A stretch of 64,000 nt of DNA from Alicyclobacillus fastidiosus (GCF_026651875.1 NZ_CP104067.1:3896501-3960500); one strand, 5' to 3'; counted from the first letter of the stretch, positions 9,302 through 20,073 are shown. Program-made: numbers and translations. Notes: a model not told the origin generated them from the sequence alone.

Positions 9302-9338
9302 TATAGTTCAGACTATAGACGATGACCGCTCTGGTCAA
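9302..9338 (-). promoter_or_regulatory. Promoter region of serA operon with palindrome
   Basis: On the minus strand TTGACC (9338-9333) is a -35 candidate, with TAGTCT (9315-9310) at 17-base or TATAGT (9317-9312) at 15-base spacing as -10. The -10 region is a perfect palindrome, TATAGT-TCAG-ACTATA (9302-9317), 10 bases before the riboswitch; whether it is an operator is unknown. Confidence 0.4.
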
Positions 9339-9395
9339 GATGCGGTCCGCCCATGAAAGCGCTTAGCATGCAATATTCTCACGAATTTTTCAGAT

Positions 9396-10649
9396 TTACT
9401 TTGTTTTCGATCCCGCCCCCGTCAAGCTCGCCTCTGCATCTGCCTCGACAAACGTGGCATGCAGAGCCTTGACCGCGCGTTCTACTTCGCTCGCGGACAC
9501 CACGCAGGACACTTTTATTTCCGACGTGCTCACCATGTGAACGGCGATGTTCGCATCGCGCAAGGTCACAAACATCTGCGCGGCCACGCCCGGGTTGCTG
9601 ATCATGCCGGCGCCGACGATGGACACCTTGGCGAGATCCGTTTGACTTTCCACAGCGGTGTAGCCGAGATCTGACCGAAGCCCCTCCACGATGTCAACCG
9701 CCTGTTTCACATCCGGTTCGTTCACTGTAAAGGATACGTCTACCGCCGCCACCTCGACCACGCTCTGGACGATGACATCCACGTTCACCCCGTGCGAAGC
9801 CAACTCAGAAAAAATGGTCGCCAACCCGTGTTGCGCCAACGGGACGCCGATGACTGCGATGCGGGCGACTTGGCGTTCAAACGCGATGCCTGTGACAACT
9901 TGACGGTCTTCCAATGCATTCTCTGTAATAGCCACGACGGATGTTCCTTCCTCCTCGGAAAAACTCGACCTAACAACCAACGGAACCGAAAAATGCTTCG
10001 CATTTTCGACGGCTCTGGGGTGTAGCACTTGTGCGCCGAGATTGGCCAGTTCCAACATCTCGTCGTAGGACACGTGTGCCAACTTGCGGGCCTGCTTCAC
10101 CACGCGCGGATCTGTCGTATACACCCCATCCACATCGGTGTAGATCTCGCACGCGTCTGCTTCGAGCGCCGCCGCCAGAGCGACCGCACTCGTATCCGAC
10201 CCGCCGCGGCCGAGCGTCGTGACATGTCCCTCTGCAATCCCCTGAAAGCCTGTGACAATCGGCGTGATCCCCTGACTGAGCAGGCTCTTTAAATGGGTGG
10301 TCGCAATGGAAGTCACGCGCGCGTTCCCGTGCACGCGCTCCGTTTCGATGCCCGCCTGCCACCCCGTCAGGGATTGCGCCGGCGTCCCCAGGTGTGCGAG
10401 CCGCATCGCCAAAAGGCTCGCAGATACTTGTTCGCCCGTGGCCAACAGGCTGTCCATCTCCCGCGCGTCGGGCTGGTCGGAGAGTTCTTTCGCCAAATCC
10501 ACCAGCGCATCTGTACTGTGACCCATCGCGGACACCACCACCACGCACTGATGCCCGAGCGCAAGCGTTCTTTGGATGCGCTCTGCGACAAGGCGGATGC
10601 GCTCAGTCGAGCCGACCGACGTCCCCCCGTACTTCTGAACTACTAGCAC
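9396..10649 (-). CDS. lysC: Aspartate kinase
   Basis: A 417-aa monofunctional aspartokinase phosphorylating aspartate at the head of the lysine, threonine, methionine and diaminopimelate pathways. The N-terminus VVQKYGGTSVG is the kinase signature, GRGGSDTSAVALAAAL lies near residue 145, and two ACT regulatory domains fill about residues 265-405. It starts at GTG 10649 behind a GGAGTGGAG-like site. It follows argH on the same strand but 193 bases away, so it is probably its own unit. No lysine riboswitch is seen upstream, unlike B. subtilis lysC. Confidence 0.93.
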   Translation of the reverse strand: MLVVQKYGGTSVGSTERIRLVAERIQRTLALGHQCVVVVSAMGHSTDALVDLAKELSDQPDAREMDSLLATGEQVSASLLAMRLAHLGTPAQSLTGWQAGIETERVHGNARVTSIATTHLKSLLSQGITPIVTGFQGIAEGHVTTLGRGGSDTSAVALAAALEADACEIYTDVDGVYTTDPRVVKQARKLAHVSYDEMLELANLGAQVLHPRAVENAKHFSVPLVVRSSFSEEEGTSVVAITENALEDRQVVTGIAFERQVARIAVIGVPLAQHGLATIFSELASHGVNVDVIVQSVVEVAAVDVSFTVNEPDVKQAVDIVEGLRSDLGYTAVESQTDLAKVSIVGAGMISNPGVAAQMFVTLRDANIAVHMVSTSEIKVSCVVSASEVERAVKALHATFVEADAEASLTGAGSKTK

Positions 10650-10841
10650 GCCACTCCACTCCCTAGTTGAGGCGCCCGGAGAAAAATCGCTCTGTTCGCA
10701 CTCCCAGACACCGCGTTTCTATCATCACTTTGATTCATTTCGCTTATCATACCGCAGTTCGGAAGGAATGGTGAAGGGGAATCTGGCGCTGGTGAAATGT
10801 AAACGTTTCACTAGCGCCTTTTCATCCGTGTCGCCAAGCGT

Positions 10842-12218
10842 CTACTCCACGCCGCACTGTTCCTTGGCGAGCGCCAGTTGCAGTTTCACTGCGCTCGGCG
10901 CGGTACCGCCCCGGGATTGCCGCGCGGCGACGACCGATTCAGGCCTCAGCAGTTCGTAGACGTCCTCCTCAATGACACTTGCCGCCGCCTGCATCATGCC
11001 CAAATCGAGCCCCAAGAGGTTCGTCCCCTGCAAAATCGCCAATTGCACCAGTTGGCCAACGATGGCGTGCGCTTGGCGGAACGGGATACCTTTACGGACA
11101 AGGTAGTCGGCGAGGTCGGTTGCGTTCGAGAAGTCGCGCGCAAAGGCGTCTGTGAGGCGCCCCTCGCGAATGCGCATCGTGGAGATGGTCCCCGCCATCA
11201 ACTTGAGCGCCGGCAGGACCGTATCGATGGCGTCGAACACACCTTCCTTGTCCTCTTGCAGGTCTTTGTTGTACGCCAGCGGCAGCCCCTTGAGCACGGT
11301 GAACATGCCGACGAGGTGCCCGAACACCCGGCCCGACTTCCCGCGGATGAGCTCCGGGACATCTGGGTTCTTCTTCTGCGGCATCATACTCGATCCAGTC
11401 GCGTACTGATCCGCCAACTCCACCCAGCCAAACTCCTCTGTCGACCACAAGACGAGCTCCTCTGACAATCGTGAGAGGTGCGTCATGATAGTCGAAACGG
11501 AATACAAGAGGTCAAGCAGATAATCCCTGTCCGACACCGCATCCAATGAATTCTCGTAGATGGACGAGAACTGGAGCTCATTGGCCACTTGCTGGCGGTC
11601 GATTGGAAACGTAGTGCCCGCCAACGCCCCGGCACCCAGCGGCATGCGGTCGACCTGCTCGCCGAGGAACGACAGTCTCGCCTTGTCCCGTTCGAGCATC
11701 CATACGTATGCGAGAAAGTGGTGTGAGAGCAGGATTGGCTGCGCGCGCTGCAAGTGCGTAAACCCAGGCACGATGACACCGAGATGGGTTTCCGCCTGAC
11801 GGATGAGCGCCGCTTGAAGTTCCTTCACGCCGTCCGCGATCGACGAGACCGCATCGCGAACAAACATATGCATATCGAGCGCCACCTGGTCATTCCGGCT
11901 GCGGGCTGTATGCAGTTTCCCTGCGACGGCCCCGATGCGCTCGGTCAGAAGGCGTTCAATATTCATGTGAATGTCTTCGTCGTCGAGGGCGAATGTAACC
12001 TCACCCGCTTCGATGTCAGCAGCCAGAGACTCCAGGCCCTCGATGATTTGCCGCCCCTCTGCAGGGCTGATGATCCCACAATCCGCGAGCATTCGCGCAT
12101 GCGCGATGGAACCTCGAATGTCGTACGGCCAAAGGCGCTCGTCAAACGAGATGGAGGCCGTGTACTTCAGGACTAATGCATTGGTATCTTCCGCGAATCG
12201 TCCGCCCCACAACTTCAT
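10842..12218 (-). CDS. argH: Argininosuccinate lyase
   Basis: A 458-aa fumarase/aspartase-superfamily enzyme that splits argininosuccinate into arginine and fumarate, the last step of arginine synthesis. It has WGGRF at the N-terminus, [17 protein letters not shown] near residue 105 and the signature [17 protein letters not shown] near residue 275. Its ATG overlaps the argG stop (ATGA), so the two are translationally coupled in argF-argG-argH. Confidence 0.96.
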   Translation of the reverse strand: MKLWGGRFAEDTNALVLKYTASISFDERLWPYDIRGSIAHARMLADCGIISPAEGRQIIEGLESLAADIEAGEVTFALDDEDIHMNIERLLTERIGAVAGKLHTARSRNDQVALDMHMFVRDAVSSIADGVKELQAALIRQAETHLGVIVPGFTHLQRAQPILLSHHFLAYVWMLERDKARLSFLGEQVDRMPLGAGALAGTTFPIDRQQVANELQFSSIYENSLDAVSDRDYLLDLLYSVSTIMTHLSRLSEELVLWSTEEFGWVELADQYATGSSMMPQKKNPDVPELIRGKSGRVFGHLVGMFTVLKGLPLAYNKDLQEDKEGVFDAIDTVLPALKLMAGTISTMRIREGRLTDAFARDFSNATDLADYLVRKGIPFRQAHAIVGQLVQLAILQGTNLLGLDLGMMQAAASVIEEDVYELLRPESVVAARQSRGGTAPSAVKLQLALAKEQCGVE

Positions 12219-13483
12219 ACGACCGTCCCCTCCTTCACCGGAAGCTCGGCCACAGAAACGGAAAGCCCTTCGAGCTTCGGCGCCGCCTCACTGTCGGCGT
12301 GAAGCGCCGCATGGACCGTCGTCGGGAGCCCCCACAGCGAGATGAAGCCGACGGCCGCCATGTGGTCAAAGCTGTCACCTGTCGTATAGGTCGCCAAATC
12401 GTGACGATAGAGAGAATAGGCTGACTGGCGACCTGTGACCTGAGCCGTCCCTTTGTACAGTTTCACGCGCACCTCTCCCGTGACGTGCGCCTGCGTCGAG
12501 TCGATGAACGCGTCGAAAGCCGCTTTTAGCGGTGAGAACCAGAGCCCGTTATAGATGAGCTTACTGTATTCGAGTTCCAACCCCATCTTGTACTGAAGCA
12601 CTTCTCTCGTCAGCGTAAGATGCTCGAGCTCCTGATGCGCGCTGATGAGGACGCGCGCGGCGGGTGACTCGTAGACCTCGCGCGATTTGATGCCGACGAG
12701 GCGGTTCTCGACGTGATCGATCCGGCCAACACCGTGCTTGCCACAGATTCCGTTCAGCTGTGCGACGAGCTCGGCGAGCGCTAACGGTTGCCCGTCGAGC
12801 GAGACGGGTACGCCTTGTTCAAACCCGATGACGACGGTCTCTGCTTCGTCAGGTGCCGCCTCAGCCGCCACCGTCCACTCAAACGCCGCTTCTGGAGCAG
12901 CCTGCCATGGATCTTCTAAGACGCCACATTCAATCGCCCGGCCCCACAAGTTCGCATCGATGCTAAACGGATTGTCTAAATCTACCGGGATGGGCACCCC
13001 ATGCTCGTGCGCATAGCGGATTTCGTCGTCGCGTGTGAAGCCCCATTCCCGAACGGGTGCGACGACTTTGACATCGGGAGCGAGCGCGTGAATCGACACT
13101 TCAAAGCGAACCTGGTCGTTACCCTTGCCGGTGCAGCCGTGAGCGACCGCGACAGCCCCTTCCGAAGCTGCGACCTCGACGAGCAACTGCGAGATGAGCG
13201 GCCGCGACAACGCGGATGCAAGCGGGTACTTGCCCTCGTAGAGGGCGTTGGCCTTCAGGGCCGGTGCGATAAACTCGTTTGCAAACCGCTCTTTTGCATC
13301 AATGTTGTAAGACTTGATTGCCCCTACCTGAACCGCTTTGCTCTGGACGGCTTCAAGGTCCTTCCCCTCTCCCACGTCGACGCACATGGCAATCACGTCG
13401 TACCCGTAGTGATCTTTGATCCACGGGATGGAAACGGATGTGTCTAGTCCGCCGGAATATGCTAGAACGAGTTTCTCCTTCAT
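12215..13483 (-). CDS. argG: Argininosuccinate synthase
   Basis: A 422-aa enzyme joining citrulline and aspartate with ATP. It has the PP-loop [11 protein letters not shown] at the N-terminus, [15 protein letters not shown] near residue 115 and the YESPAARVL region. ATG 13483 is chosen over the in-frame GTG 13486 because GGGGAGG lies 7 bases before it; the start overlaps the argF stop (TGATG). It is the middle gene of argF-argG-argH. Confidence 0.96.
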   Translation of the reverse strand: MKEKLVLAYSGGLDTSVSIPWIKDHYGYDVIAMCVDVGEGKDLEAVQSKAVQVGAIKSYNIDAKERFANEFIAPALKANALYEGKYPLASALSRPLISQLLVEVAASEGAVAVAHGCTGKGNDQVRFEVSIHALAPDVKVVAPVREWGFTRDDEIRYAHEHGVPIPVDLDNPFSIDANLWGRAIECGVLEDPWQAAPEAAFEWTVAAEAAPDEAETVVIGFEQGVPVSLDGQPLALAELVAQLNGICGKHGVGRIDHVENRLVGIKSREVYESPAARVLISAHQELEHLTLTREVLQYKMGLELEYSKLIYNGLWFSPLKAAFDAFIDSTQAHVTGEVRVKLYKGTAQVTGRQSAYSLYRHDLATYTTGDSFDHMAAVGFISLWGLPTTVHAALHADSEAAPKLEGLSVSVAELPVKEGTVV

Positions 13484-14550
13484 CACAAATCCTCCCCAAA
13501 TGCACCTGCATCCGCCAGTAACGCAGCCAAAATCGCCTTTTGGGCGTGCAAGCGATTTTCGGCTTGATCAAAAATCACACTGTGATCTCCGTCGATCACG
13601 GACTCGGAAACTTCCTCCCCGCGGTGAGCGGGCAGACAATGCATGAAAATGTAGTCCGGTTTTGCCAACGCACACAAGTCCTCGTTGACTTGGTACCCCT
13701 CAAACCGACTCAACCGCACTTCGCTTTCCGCTTCGTCTCCCATACTGACCCACGTATCGGTATAGATAACGTCCGCCCCTTCCACCGCGCGAAGCGGGTC
13801 CGTCGTCACGAGCACCTGCGTGTGATTGTGCACGGCGTGGAACTTCGCCTCTTCCACCACGTGCGCCAGCGGCTGATAGCCTGGGGGTGTAGCCACTCGG
13901 ATGTTCATGCCGAGTTTGGGCGCGAGTTGTAGCCACGAATTTGCCATGTTGTTGCCGTCTCCCACGTAAGCCACGGTGACGCCCTGAAGACCGCCCATAT
14001 GCTCGAGGATGGTCAGCGCGTCAGCCATCAGTTGACACGGGTGAAACTCGTCCGTCAGACCGTTGATGACAGGAATCGACGCATACTCCGCAAACGTTTC
14101 GACATCCGATTGGCGGAATGTCCGAATCATCACGCCGTCGAGGTACCGCGACATGACCTGCGCCGTATCCGAAATCGGTTCGCCGCGCCCCGTCTGGAGC
14201 TGGTTACCGGGCAAAAACAGAGCGTGGCCGCCGAGTTGCAACATACCAACTTCGAACGATACGCGCGTCCGAGTGGACGATTTATCAAAAATCAGACCGA
14301 GCGTCTTTCCAGCTAAGAGTCGATGCGTGAAATTGCTCTTCTGAGCCTCTTTGAGCACCTGAGCGAGACGGATGAGCCGTTCGAGCTCGCTCGTGCCAAC
14401 GTCGCTGAAATGTAGGAAGTCCCGGCCACAAAGCGATTGATGTGCCTCCCACAATGCATTCTGAAGCCGTACCGATAAATAGTTATATCCAAGTGGAACA
14501 ACCGTCGAAGACCCCCGCCCCACTGCGCTTGCCGCTTCCGATATCGCCAC
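13483..14550 (-). CDS. argF: Ornithine carbamoyltransferase
   Basis: A 355-aa transferase making citrulline from ornithine and carbamoyl phosphate. Motifs are [13 protein letters not shown] (carbamoyl phosphate), [15 protein letters not shown] HPCQ, and [15 protein letters not shown] 14550 is chosen because GAGGAG lies 10 bases upstream. This leaves about 40 residues before the usual [11 protein letters not shown] start of the family, so the N-terminus is extended or the true start is the TTG further in. It is first in argF-argG-argH, behind an ARG-box-covered promoter. Absence of carA/carB here differs from B. subtilis. Confidence 0.93.
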   Translation of the reverse strand: MAISEAASAVGRGSSTVVPLGYNYLSVRLQNALWEAHQSLCGRDFLHFSDVGTSELERLIRLAQVLKEAQKSNFTHRLLAGKTLGLIFDKSSTRTRVSFEVGMLQLGGHALFLPGNQLQTGRGEPISDTAQVMSRYLDGVMIRTFRQSDVETFAEYASIPVINGLTDEFHPCQLMADALTILEHMGGLQGVTVAYVGDGNNMANSWLQLAPKLGMNIRVATPPGYQPLAHVVEEAKFHAVHNHTQVLVTTDPLRAVEGADVIYTDTWVSMGDEAESEVRLSRFEGYQVNEDLCALAKPDYIFMHCLPAHRGEEVSESVIDGDHSVIFDQAENRLHAQKAILAALLADAGAFGEDL

Positions 14551-14603
14551 TCCGCAAAACTCCTCTCTATATTCCGAGCCGCATTTGGCTTCGTCTGTTC
14601 TCC

Positions 14604-14639
14604 TGTGTATTATTATACACATGTATGTATAGTTATCAA
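14604..14639 (-). promoter_or_regulatory. argF promoter overlapped by an ARG box
   Basis: On the minus strand TTGATA (14639-14634), a 16-base spacer and TATAAT (14617-14612) form a SigA promoter. The -10 sits inside TGTGTATTATTATACACA (14604-14621), a palindrome matching 16 of 18 positions of the ArgR/AhrC ARG-box consensus. Repression of argFGH by arginine-bound ArgR is inferred. Confidence 0.75.
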
Positions 14640-14683
14640 ATGCTTGTATGATTCCTTATGCAATTTGTTTTGTAAAAACGGAC

Positions 14684-14724
14684 GCAAAAAAGCGCCAAAC
14701 CCGCTGTTGAGAGGGTTTGGCGCC
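14684..14724 (-). terminator. Terminator of gltB
   Basis: An 11-bp perfect stem (GCGCCAAACCC with its complement) is followed on the minus strand by TTTTTTGCG, 72 bases after the gltB stop. Confidence 0.88.
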
Positions 14725-14795
14725 CCAGTGAAGAAAATGACGATATTGTGACATATCGGAATGGGTGGATAAAACTTGACGAACGATGGACCCAC

Positions 14796-17700
14796 TTATT
14801 CCGTCGCGATGTCTTGGTCCGTTATATCGTGACCCGGCTCAATCATCATGAAGTGCACAGAAGGATGATCAATCAACGGCTGCAGGCGCTTCGCAGCTTC
14901 TACCTGACCTTGTTTACGCAGTTCGCGTTGGTAGATTCCGAGTAGTTCCACCAAATCCTTCTCGCCGGTGGAATCGATGAAACGGATGGCTACCTTGGCA
15001 CCCTTCGCAATCCGACGGCGGAAAGCCGTCTCATTCAGCCCAAGTTCTGGTTGGAATCGAAGGTAGACACGTCCCCCGGTCATCCCCGAACAGATCCACG
15101 GTCCTGGGTCGCCCATCACGATAGCACGGCCGCCGGTCATGTACTCAAAGGCAAACCCCTTCATGTTTGCGCGGCTGGCGATACTAGCAAAATCATCGCG
15201 GACAGGTTCGGTCACTTCGCCGCCGATGATGATGTCGGCGCCGGAAAGGCGAATCCCGGCGCGCGCATCCGCGTCACCTTGCACGATAAACAAACCGTGG
15301 CCAGCACCGTATGCCAGACCCTTCCCGACGGAGCCGCCGCGCCACTGACCATCGGCACATCTGCGCTTGAGAACGAGCACCTTGCCGCCAAACGCCGCTT
15401 TGCCTACACCGTCCTGTGCACCGCCATAGGCAATGCTCGTCATCCCGACCGTGTGGTAAGCCGCGAACCCAGCACCTGCCACCCCGTCGTGCACGATGTG
15501 GCGCGTTTCGCCGTTGCGACCGCTGCGTATGGTCTCCCCGCTCTCGCGAATTCCCAGCGCCCGGGGGACCGCCTGAATTTGACGGCCACTCACCGCACTC
15601 GCCGTCGCGCTGTGAACCGCGACACCATCCGTGCCTGTCGCGGCCGAGTACGATGCGACCTCCTGCAGCACGTCGCCGTACGCCTCTTCGAAGGTCCTGT
15701 AGCGAACACTCGTTCCACGCCCGACGTAGACCTCGTTGACGGAGCGCAACCAAGTGGTGTCGACACGCGTCTCCTCGTGAAGTTGTACTAACAAGTCGCT
15801 TCTCCCCACCAGGTCCTGCGTGCGACTAGCGCCGAGCTTCGCCGTCAACTGCGCCACGTGTTGGCCAATCGCGCCAAAGAACGTGACGAGCTCTTGCGTC
15901 GCCTCTTCGAACTCACGCGGCGTAAACGACTTGAGCCCCTTGGCGGTCGCCTCCTCCATGTCGTGCATCTGAGTCGCAATACCGACGTGACAGGTGTCTT
16001 TGTGACATGCCCGACAGGACGTGCAACCGATGGCCACCATCGCCATCGTGCCGAATCCAGCGCGGTTTGCCCCGAGCAAAATGGCCTTCATCACGTCAAA
16101 ACCGGACTTCATGCCGCCGTCTGCCCAAATCTCGATGACGTCGCGCAATCCAGCCTCACAAAGCGCCTGATGTGCAGCCTTGACGCCAATTTCCATCGGG
16201 AGTCCCACGTGTCGGATGGCATGCGCACGCGCCGCACCAGTACCGCCGTCGAACCCGGAAAGGGTGATAATATCGGCACCAGCCTTTGCGACGCCGACGG
16301 CGATGGTCCCGATGTTCGGCACCACAGGCACCTTGACGGAGACCTTCGCAAAGGGGTTGATCTCCTTGAGCTCGAAAATGACCTGCGCAAGGTCCTCAAT
16401 CGAATAGATATCGTGGTTGTTCGACGGCGAAATGAGATCGACACCCGGCGTCGCGTTCCGCGCGTTGGCGACTTGGACTGTGACCTTAGAGCCAGGCAAG
16501 TGTCCGCCCTCGCCCGGTTTTGCCCCTTGCCCGATCTTGATTTCCAAGACGTATGCCCCATTGCACAAGTCGGCGTTGACGCCAAAGCGGCCAGAGGCGA
16601 TTTGCCGACCGCGGTTACGCGGATATTTTGTCAGCAGATCTTTGATCTCCCCGCCTTCGCCGTTTACACAGACGATATTCAGGCGGTGGGCTGCCTCTGC
16701 GTACGCCCTGTACGCGACCTCGTTTTGCGAACCGAACGACATGGAGCTGATCAAAATCGGGTACTGATGCCCATCGACCGTGGTGTCAATCGGACCTTCC
16801 ACCGCGTCCTGTTGCTCGTCAAAACCGAGGACGTGCCGCAAACTCAGCGGATTATCGGTCTCAAACGCGTTGAGCTTGGAAACGTACTCCTCGTAGGAGA
16901 CGTCTCCCTGCGCAACGGAACCGGCCGCCTTCCAGATGCGCGGATAGAGCTGGAATAACTTGTTCGGCCGAATGGACTTCCGATCAGCCGCTGCGTACCA
17001 CTCTTCCCGCTGTGCAGACTGCGCTTCGAGCTTTCTAAACGAGAGTCCCGCGTCCTCAGATCCGCAGAAGGTCGGAATCCCGAGGTACTGGCTTACCTCT
17101 TCTGAGAGGCCGATGGCGCTAAACAGCCGTTCATAACCCCTGACCTCGTGAATGCCAAGCGTCGAAATCACTTTCTCAATGCCCTTGGTAATCGCCTTGT
17201 ACAGGTTCTCGATACCGTGCATATCCCCTCGAGCAGCCGCTATTTCCCACAACAGGTACGGAACGACGGCGTCAGCGCCGAGGCCCACGGCGACCATGAT
17301 GTCGTGCAGGTTGCGCAGACCCCCGCTGCGAAGGATTAAACTCGTACGGCGGCGCAGGTGCTCGCCCTTGTTCTTGTTGGCGGGGCGCAACAACGCTTTG
17401 TGGATGGCGGCCGTGACCAAGAACGGATCGATATGATGACCGCGTTTAAACTGCAGTCGGTCGTCCAATACGATGGCGTTGGCACCGGCTTGAACCGCCT
17501 CGAGGGCCTCCAATTGAAAGCGTTGGAGCGCGCTCTCTACCGACTCTTCGGCCTCGCGATGAATGAGAATTTCAACCGTGCCGTGCGGGCTCGTGTGCAG
17601 AAGTGCCAAGGCGTCCTCGTAACACATCGTGCCGTAGCGGTGAGCGAGGTTCTGCATGTCCTGAAACTCTAATCCATATGACTTCGGCAGCTCCTCGAGC

Positions 17701-19316
17701 AGCACCGGCGCATGGACCTCAATCCGCGGCGCATCCTTGTAGAGTCCGTCAAACGACGGGCGGCGCCCGAGCACTGCGCGGGTACTGAAGTGCTCTATCT
17801 CCCGCTCGCGGTCGATGGCCGGGTTGGTCACGACGGCGACCGTTTCATGCATGAAGTCGGACAACAGGGTCGCCTCTTGCGAGAGCGCCGCGAGTGGACT
17901 GTCGAAACCGAGCGATTTGATGGGTTCCATGCCGGTTTGAATTTCTTGCTCAATCAATTTGATATCGTCATCGCGGAACCCAAATGCGAGTGAGCGGACG
18001 TCGAGCGGCTTGTCGTCGCGCTGTGGATGCAGGACTTCCGTCTTCTGTCCGTAGGGCGCTGCAAAGTGCAGACTCCGGTGCTCCCCGCGGAAGTTGAACC
18101 GACGCTTCGCAGACTCGAGTACGTCCTGCTGCAATTCGTGGTAGAGGTACAATTGTGCGCCAAAACCATCCCACTTCACGCCGACCTTTTCCCCTGGCGA
18201 CAGCGGCTTCGGTTCACGCACCCACGTGGACTGTGGGATGATGCCTTGTTCCGAGCTAAAGCAGTAGGCTGTATCGGTTTCCACCAGCCACATGGGGCGG
18301 AGACCCAGTGCGTCTACGCTGAAGACTGCCGCCTTTCCGTGCCGCATCATGACGCCGGCAGGCCCCTGTGCGAACGGCCCCCAGATGGAGCGATAATACA
18401 TATACAAATCGGACAATTCATCCGACATCTGCTTGATTTCGTGGACGATTGGCGGGAACAGCAACTCAGCGGTCTCAAACAGTGTCCAGTGACGCTCCGA
18501 GACAAACGACAGAAGCGCTCTGTCCACCATCTGCGAATCACTGAAGTCCGGCCGGACCGGCACGCCGATCATCGACGCCTCTGTGTAGAAGCGCAGAATC
18601 GTGTTGATCTCGCCGTTGTGCCCGAGCGACGAAAACGGCTGAACGCGCGGAAACGACGTCGCAGTATTCGTCGAGTAGCGCGTATGCGCGAGGACAAACG
18701 TCGACTTAAACAGCGGATTTTGCAAATCCGAGTAAAAGCGGTACAGTGTCTCATCGTTTCCGATCACCTTGTAAACGGTGCTCTCGTGGGAAAGCGACGC
18801 GACGTGTACGCCGTGAATGTCGTCAATCGCCGTAAACAGGGCGGCGAGCAGTTCGTCGTTTGCGCCGTCGAGGAGACCCGCCACCTGGTAGAACACGGGG
18901 CACACCGCCTGCGCCATCGGCCCCAGCGCCGCACGGTTGGCACCATCCAATTTGTGCATCAAGACCTTCACATCGCGACTGCTGAATTCAGCGTCGACGA
19001 GCGACTGTAAGTGCGCAGCCTGATCTGAGTCTAGGAAGATGTGTGCGACGAAAAATCCAGGTGACTCGACGAGGCTCGTATCGATTCCGGCAGCTTCGAA
19101 CCAGAATTTCCAGAGAGCCCGCGGAATGTCCAACAACAGTCCGCAACCGTCCCCCTCACCGGCGACGTAGCCGGCTCTGTGCCGCATCGCCTTGAGTGCG
19201 TCCAGCCCGTTTTGAACGGTGTTATGTGAAGGCTGACCTGATTTCTCTATCTGTGAAAAAATTCCGCATGCATCGTGTTCGCGGTGAATGTCCATCGACA
19301 ACGCATTCAAGTCCAC
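14796..19316 (-). CDS. gltB: Glutamate synthase large subunit
   Basis: A 1506-aa GOGAT that makes two glutamates from glutamine and 2-oxoglutarate. GTG 19316 is chosen because AAGGAG lies 8 bases upstream. A short propeptide (MDLNALSMDIHREHDA) precedes the catalytic Cys of the class II glutaminase domain (DACGIF). The central and FMN TIM-barrel domains follow, with the cluster motif CTSCRACHKDTC giving the C-x5-C-x4-C ligands of a 3Fe-4S centre, then the C-terminal GXGXG beta-helix. No gltD is present in the window, so the electron donor (NADPH through a distant gltD, or ferredoxin) is undecided. Glutamate feeds the flanking arginine genes. Confidence 0.94.
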   Translation of the reverse strand: MDLNALSMDIHREHDACGIFSQIEKSGQPSHNTVQNGLDALKAMRHRAGYVAGEGDGCGLLLDIPRALWKFWFEAAGIDTSLVESPGFFVAHIFLDSDQAAHLQSLVDAEFSSRDVKVLMHKLDGANRAALGPMAQAVCPVFYQVAGLLDGANDELLAALFTAIDDIHGVHVASLSHESTVYKVIGNDETLYRFYSDLQNPLFKSTFVLAHTRYSTNTATSFPRVQPFSSLGHNGEINTILRFYTEASMIGVPVRPDFSDSQMVDRALLSFVSERHWTLFETAELLFPPIVHEIKQMSDELSDLYMYYRSIWGPFAQGPAGVMMRHGKAAVFSVDALGLRPMWLVETDTAYCFSSEQGIIPQSTWVREPKPLSPGEKVGVKWDGFGAQLYLYHELQQDVLESAKRRFNFRGEHRSLHFAAPYGQKTEVLHPQRDDKPLDVRSLAFGFRDDDIKLIEQEIQTGMEPIKSLGFDSPLAALSQEATLLSDFMHETVAVVTNPAIDREREIEHFSTRAVLGRRPSFDGLYKDAPRIEVHAPVLLEELPKSYGLEFQDMQNLAHRYGTMCYEDALALLHTSPHGTVEILIHREAEESVESALQRFQLEALEAVQAGANAIVLDDRLQFKRGHHIDPFLVTAAIHKALLRPANKNKGEHLRRRTSLILRSGGLRNLHDIMVAVGLGADAVVPYLLWEIAAARGDMHGIENLYKAITKGIEKVISTLGIHEVRGYERLFSAIGLSEEVSQYLGIPTFCGSEDAGLSFRKLEAQSAQREEWYAAADRKSIRPNKLFQLYPRIWKAAGSVAQGDVSYEEYVSKLNAFETDNPLSLRHVLGFDEQQDAVEGPIDTTVDGHQYPILISSMSFGSQNEVAYRAYAEAAHRLNIVCVNGEGGEIKDLLTKYPRNRGRQIASGRFGVNADLCNGAYVLEIKIGQGAKPGEGGHLPGSKVTVQVANARNATPGVDLISPSNNHDIYSIEDLAQVIFELKEINPFAKVSVKVPVVPNIGTIAVGVAKAGADIITLSGFDGGTGAARAHAIRHVGLPMEIGVKAAHQALCEAGLRDVIEIWADGGMKSGFDVMKAILLGANRAGFGTMAMVAIGCTSCRACHKDTCHVGIATQMHDMEEATAKGLKSFTPREFEEATQELVTFFGAIGQHVAQLTAKLGASRTQDLVGRSDLLVQLHEETRVDTTWLRSVNEVYVGRGTSVRYRTFEEAYGDVLQEVASYSAATGTDGVAVHSATASAVSGRQIQAVPRALGIRESGETIRSGRNGETRHIVHDGVAGAGFAAYHTVGMTSIAYGGAQDGVGKAAFGGKVLVLKRRCADGQWRGGSVGKGLAYGAGHGLFIVQGDADARAGIRLSGADIIIGGEVTEPVRDDFASIASRANMKGFAFEYMTGGRAIVMGDPGPWICSGMTGGRVYLRFQPELGLNETAFRRRIAKGAKVAIRFIDSTGEKDLVELLGIYQRELRKQGQVEAAKRLQPLIDHPSVHFMMIEPGHDITDQDIATE

Positions 19317-19427
19317 GTTCGCCACTCCTTTTTTTGCAAAATAGTTTGACACTATCTCTTTCGTCGCGTCAATTCTGAATTTGATGGTTAAAATTTCTAC
19401 AGTCCACACTGAAATAATATACGATAT

Positions 19428-19458
19428 ATTGAATAATAATGCTATCGCATGTTATAAA
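19428..19458 (+). promoter_or_regulatory. Possible argA promoter with ARG-box-like site
   Basis: TTGAAT (19429-19434), 18 bases and TATAAA (19453-19458) precede the argA start. The -35 lies in ATTGAATAATAATGCTAT (19428-19445), which matches 16 of 18 positions of the ARG-box consensus but has only one good half. Confidence 0.4.
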
Positions 19459-19488
19459 TATATGCAAGGTTGAAAGGGGGCCCCTTGC

Positions 19489-19977
19489 GTGGAAGTCCGG
19501 AAAGCGGCAGCGGCCGATGTCGAGAGCATGCAACAACTTATACAACAGTTTGCGGATGATGGACTCATGCTTCCACGAACCGTCAAATCCTTGTGCGAAC
19601 ATTTACAATCGTTTACCGTCGCCGTCGAGGATGGTCGCGTCGTGGGTGTGGCAGGCCTGCATGTGCTTTGGAAAGACCTTGCAGAAATTCGTTCACTCGC
19701 TGTAGATCCACAAGTACATGGCCAAGGCGTCGGACGCAAGGTCGTTGAGCATCTCCTTCACGAGGCGGAACAACTGGGAATTGCACAAGTTTTGTCGTTG
19801 ACATACCAAACGGGGTTCTTCGAGAAGCTGAATTTCCACGTCGTACGCAAAGAGAGTTTGCCACATAAAGTCTGGAAGGACTGCATCTACTGCAAGAAGT
19901 TTTACCACTGCGATGAGGTAGCCATGGTATATTATACACAACATTACGAAGCTTTCCAAGCCATCAGAGAAGCGTGA
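19489..19977 (+). CDS. argA: Short GNAT-type N-acetylglutamate synthase
   Basis: A 162-aa GNAT acetyltransferase that resembles the short ArgA proteins known from mycobacteria and many other bacteria. These acetylate glutamate with acetyl-CoA to start arginine synthesis. It has the acetyl-CoA loop VHGQGVGRKVV near residue 80, GLHVLWKDLAEIRSLAVDP before it, and the family-specific ending SLPHKVWKDC with CKKFYHCDEVAMVY. It starts at GTG after AAGGGGG. It is divergent from gltB and convergent with argD. Because argJ is missing from the neighbouring argCBD operon, this enzyme probably supplies all N-acetylglutamate. Confidence 0.85.
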   Translation: MEVRKAAAADVESMQQLIQQFADDGLMLPRTVKSLCEHLQSFTVAVEDGRVVGVAGLHVLWKDLAEIRSLAVDPQVHGQGVGRKVVEHLLHEAEQLGIAQVLSLTYQTGFFEKLNFHVVRKESLPHKVWKDCIYCKKFYHCDEVAMVYYTQHYEAFQAIREA

Positions 19978-20016
19978 CAATTTTTATTGGCGCCTTCTGC
20001 GATACCACATCGAATC

Positions 20017-20066
20017 AAACCATCCGAAGCAGCCAGCCCTAGCCTCTCCTTCGGATGGTTTTTTTA
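20017..20066. terminator. Bidirectional terminator between argA and argD
   Basis: A 13-bp stem, AAACCATCCGAAG with its complement, is followed by TTTTTTT on the plus strand; the minus strand tail is weaker. Confidence 0.85.
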
Positions 20067-20073
20067 TGCATAA

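Noticed and set aside
10785..10818. A 13-bp hairpin between lysC and argH, with a loop resembling half a cre site
   Set aside because: The T-run lies on the plus strand while both genes are on the minus strand, and the cre-like loop fails at the last positions. Not called as a terminator or cre.
18027..19010. Long open frames antisense to gltB, serA, acsA and argG
   Set aside because: They mirror GC-rich codon structure of the real genes, lack ribosome binding sites and show no family motifs.
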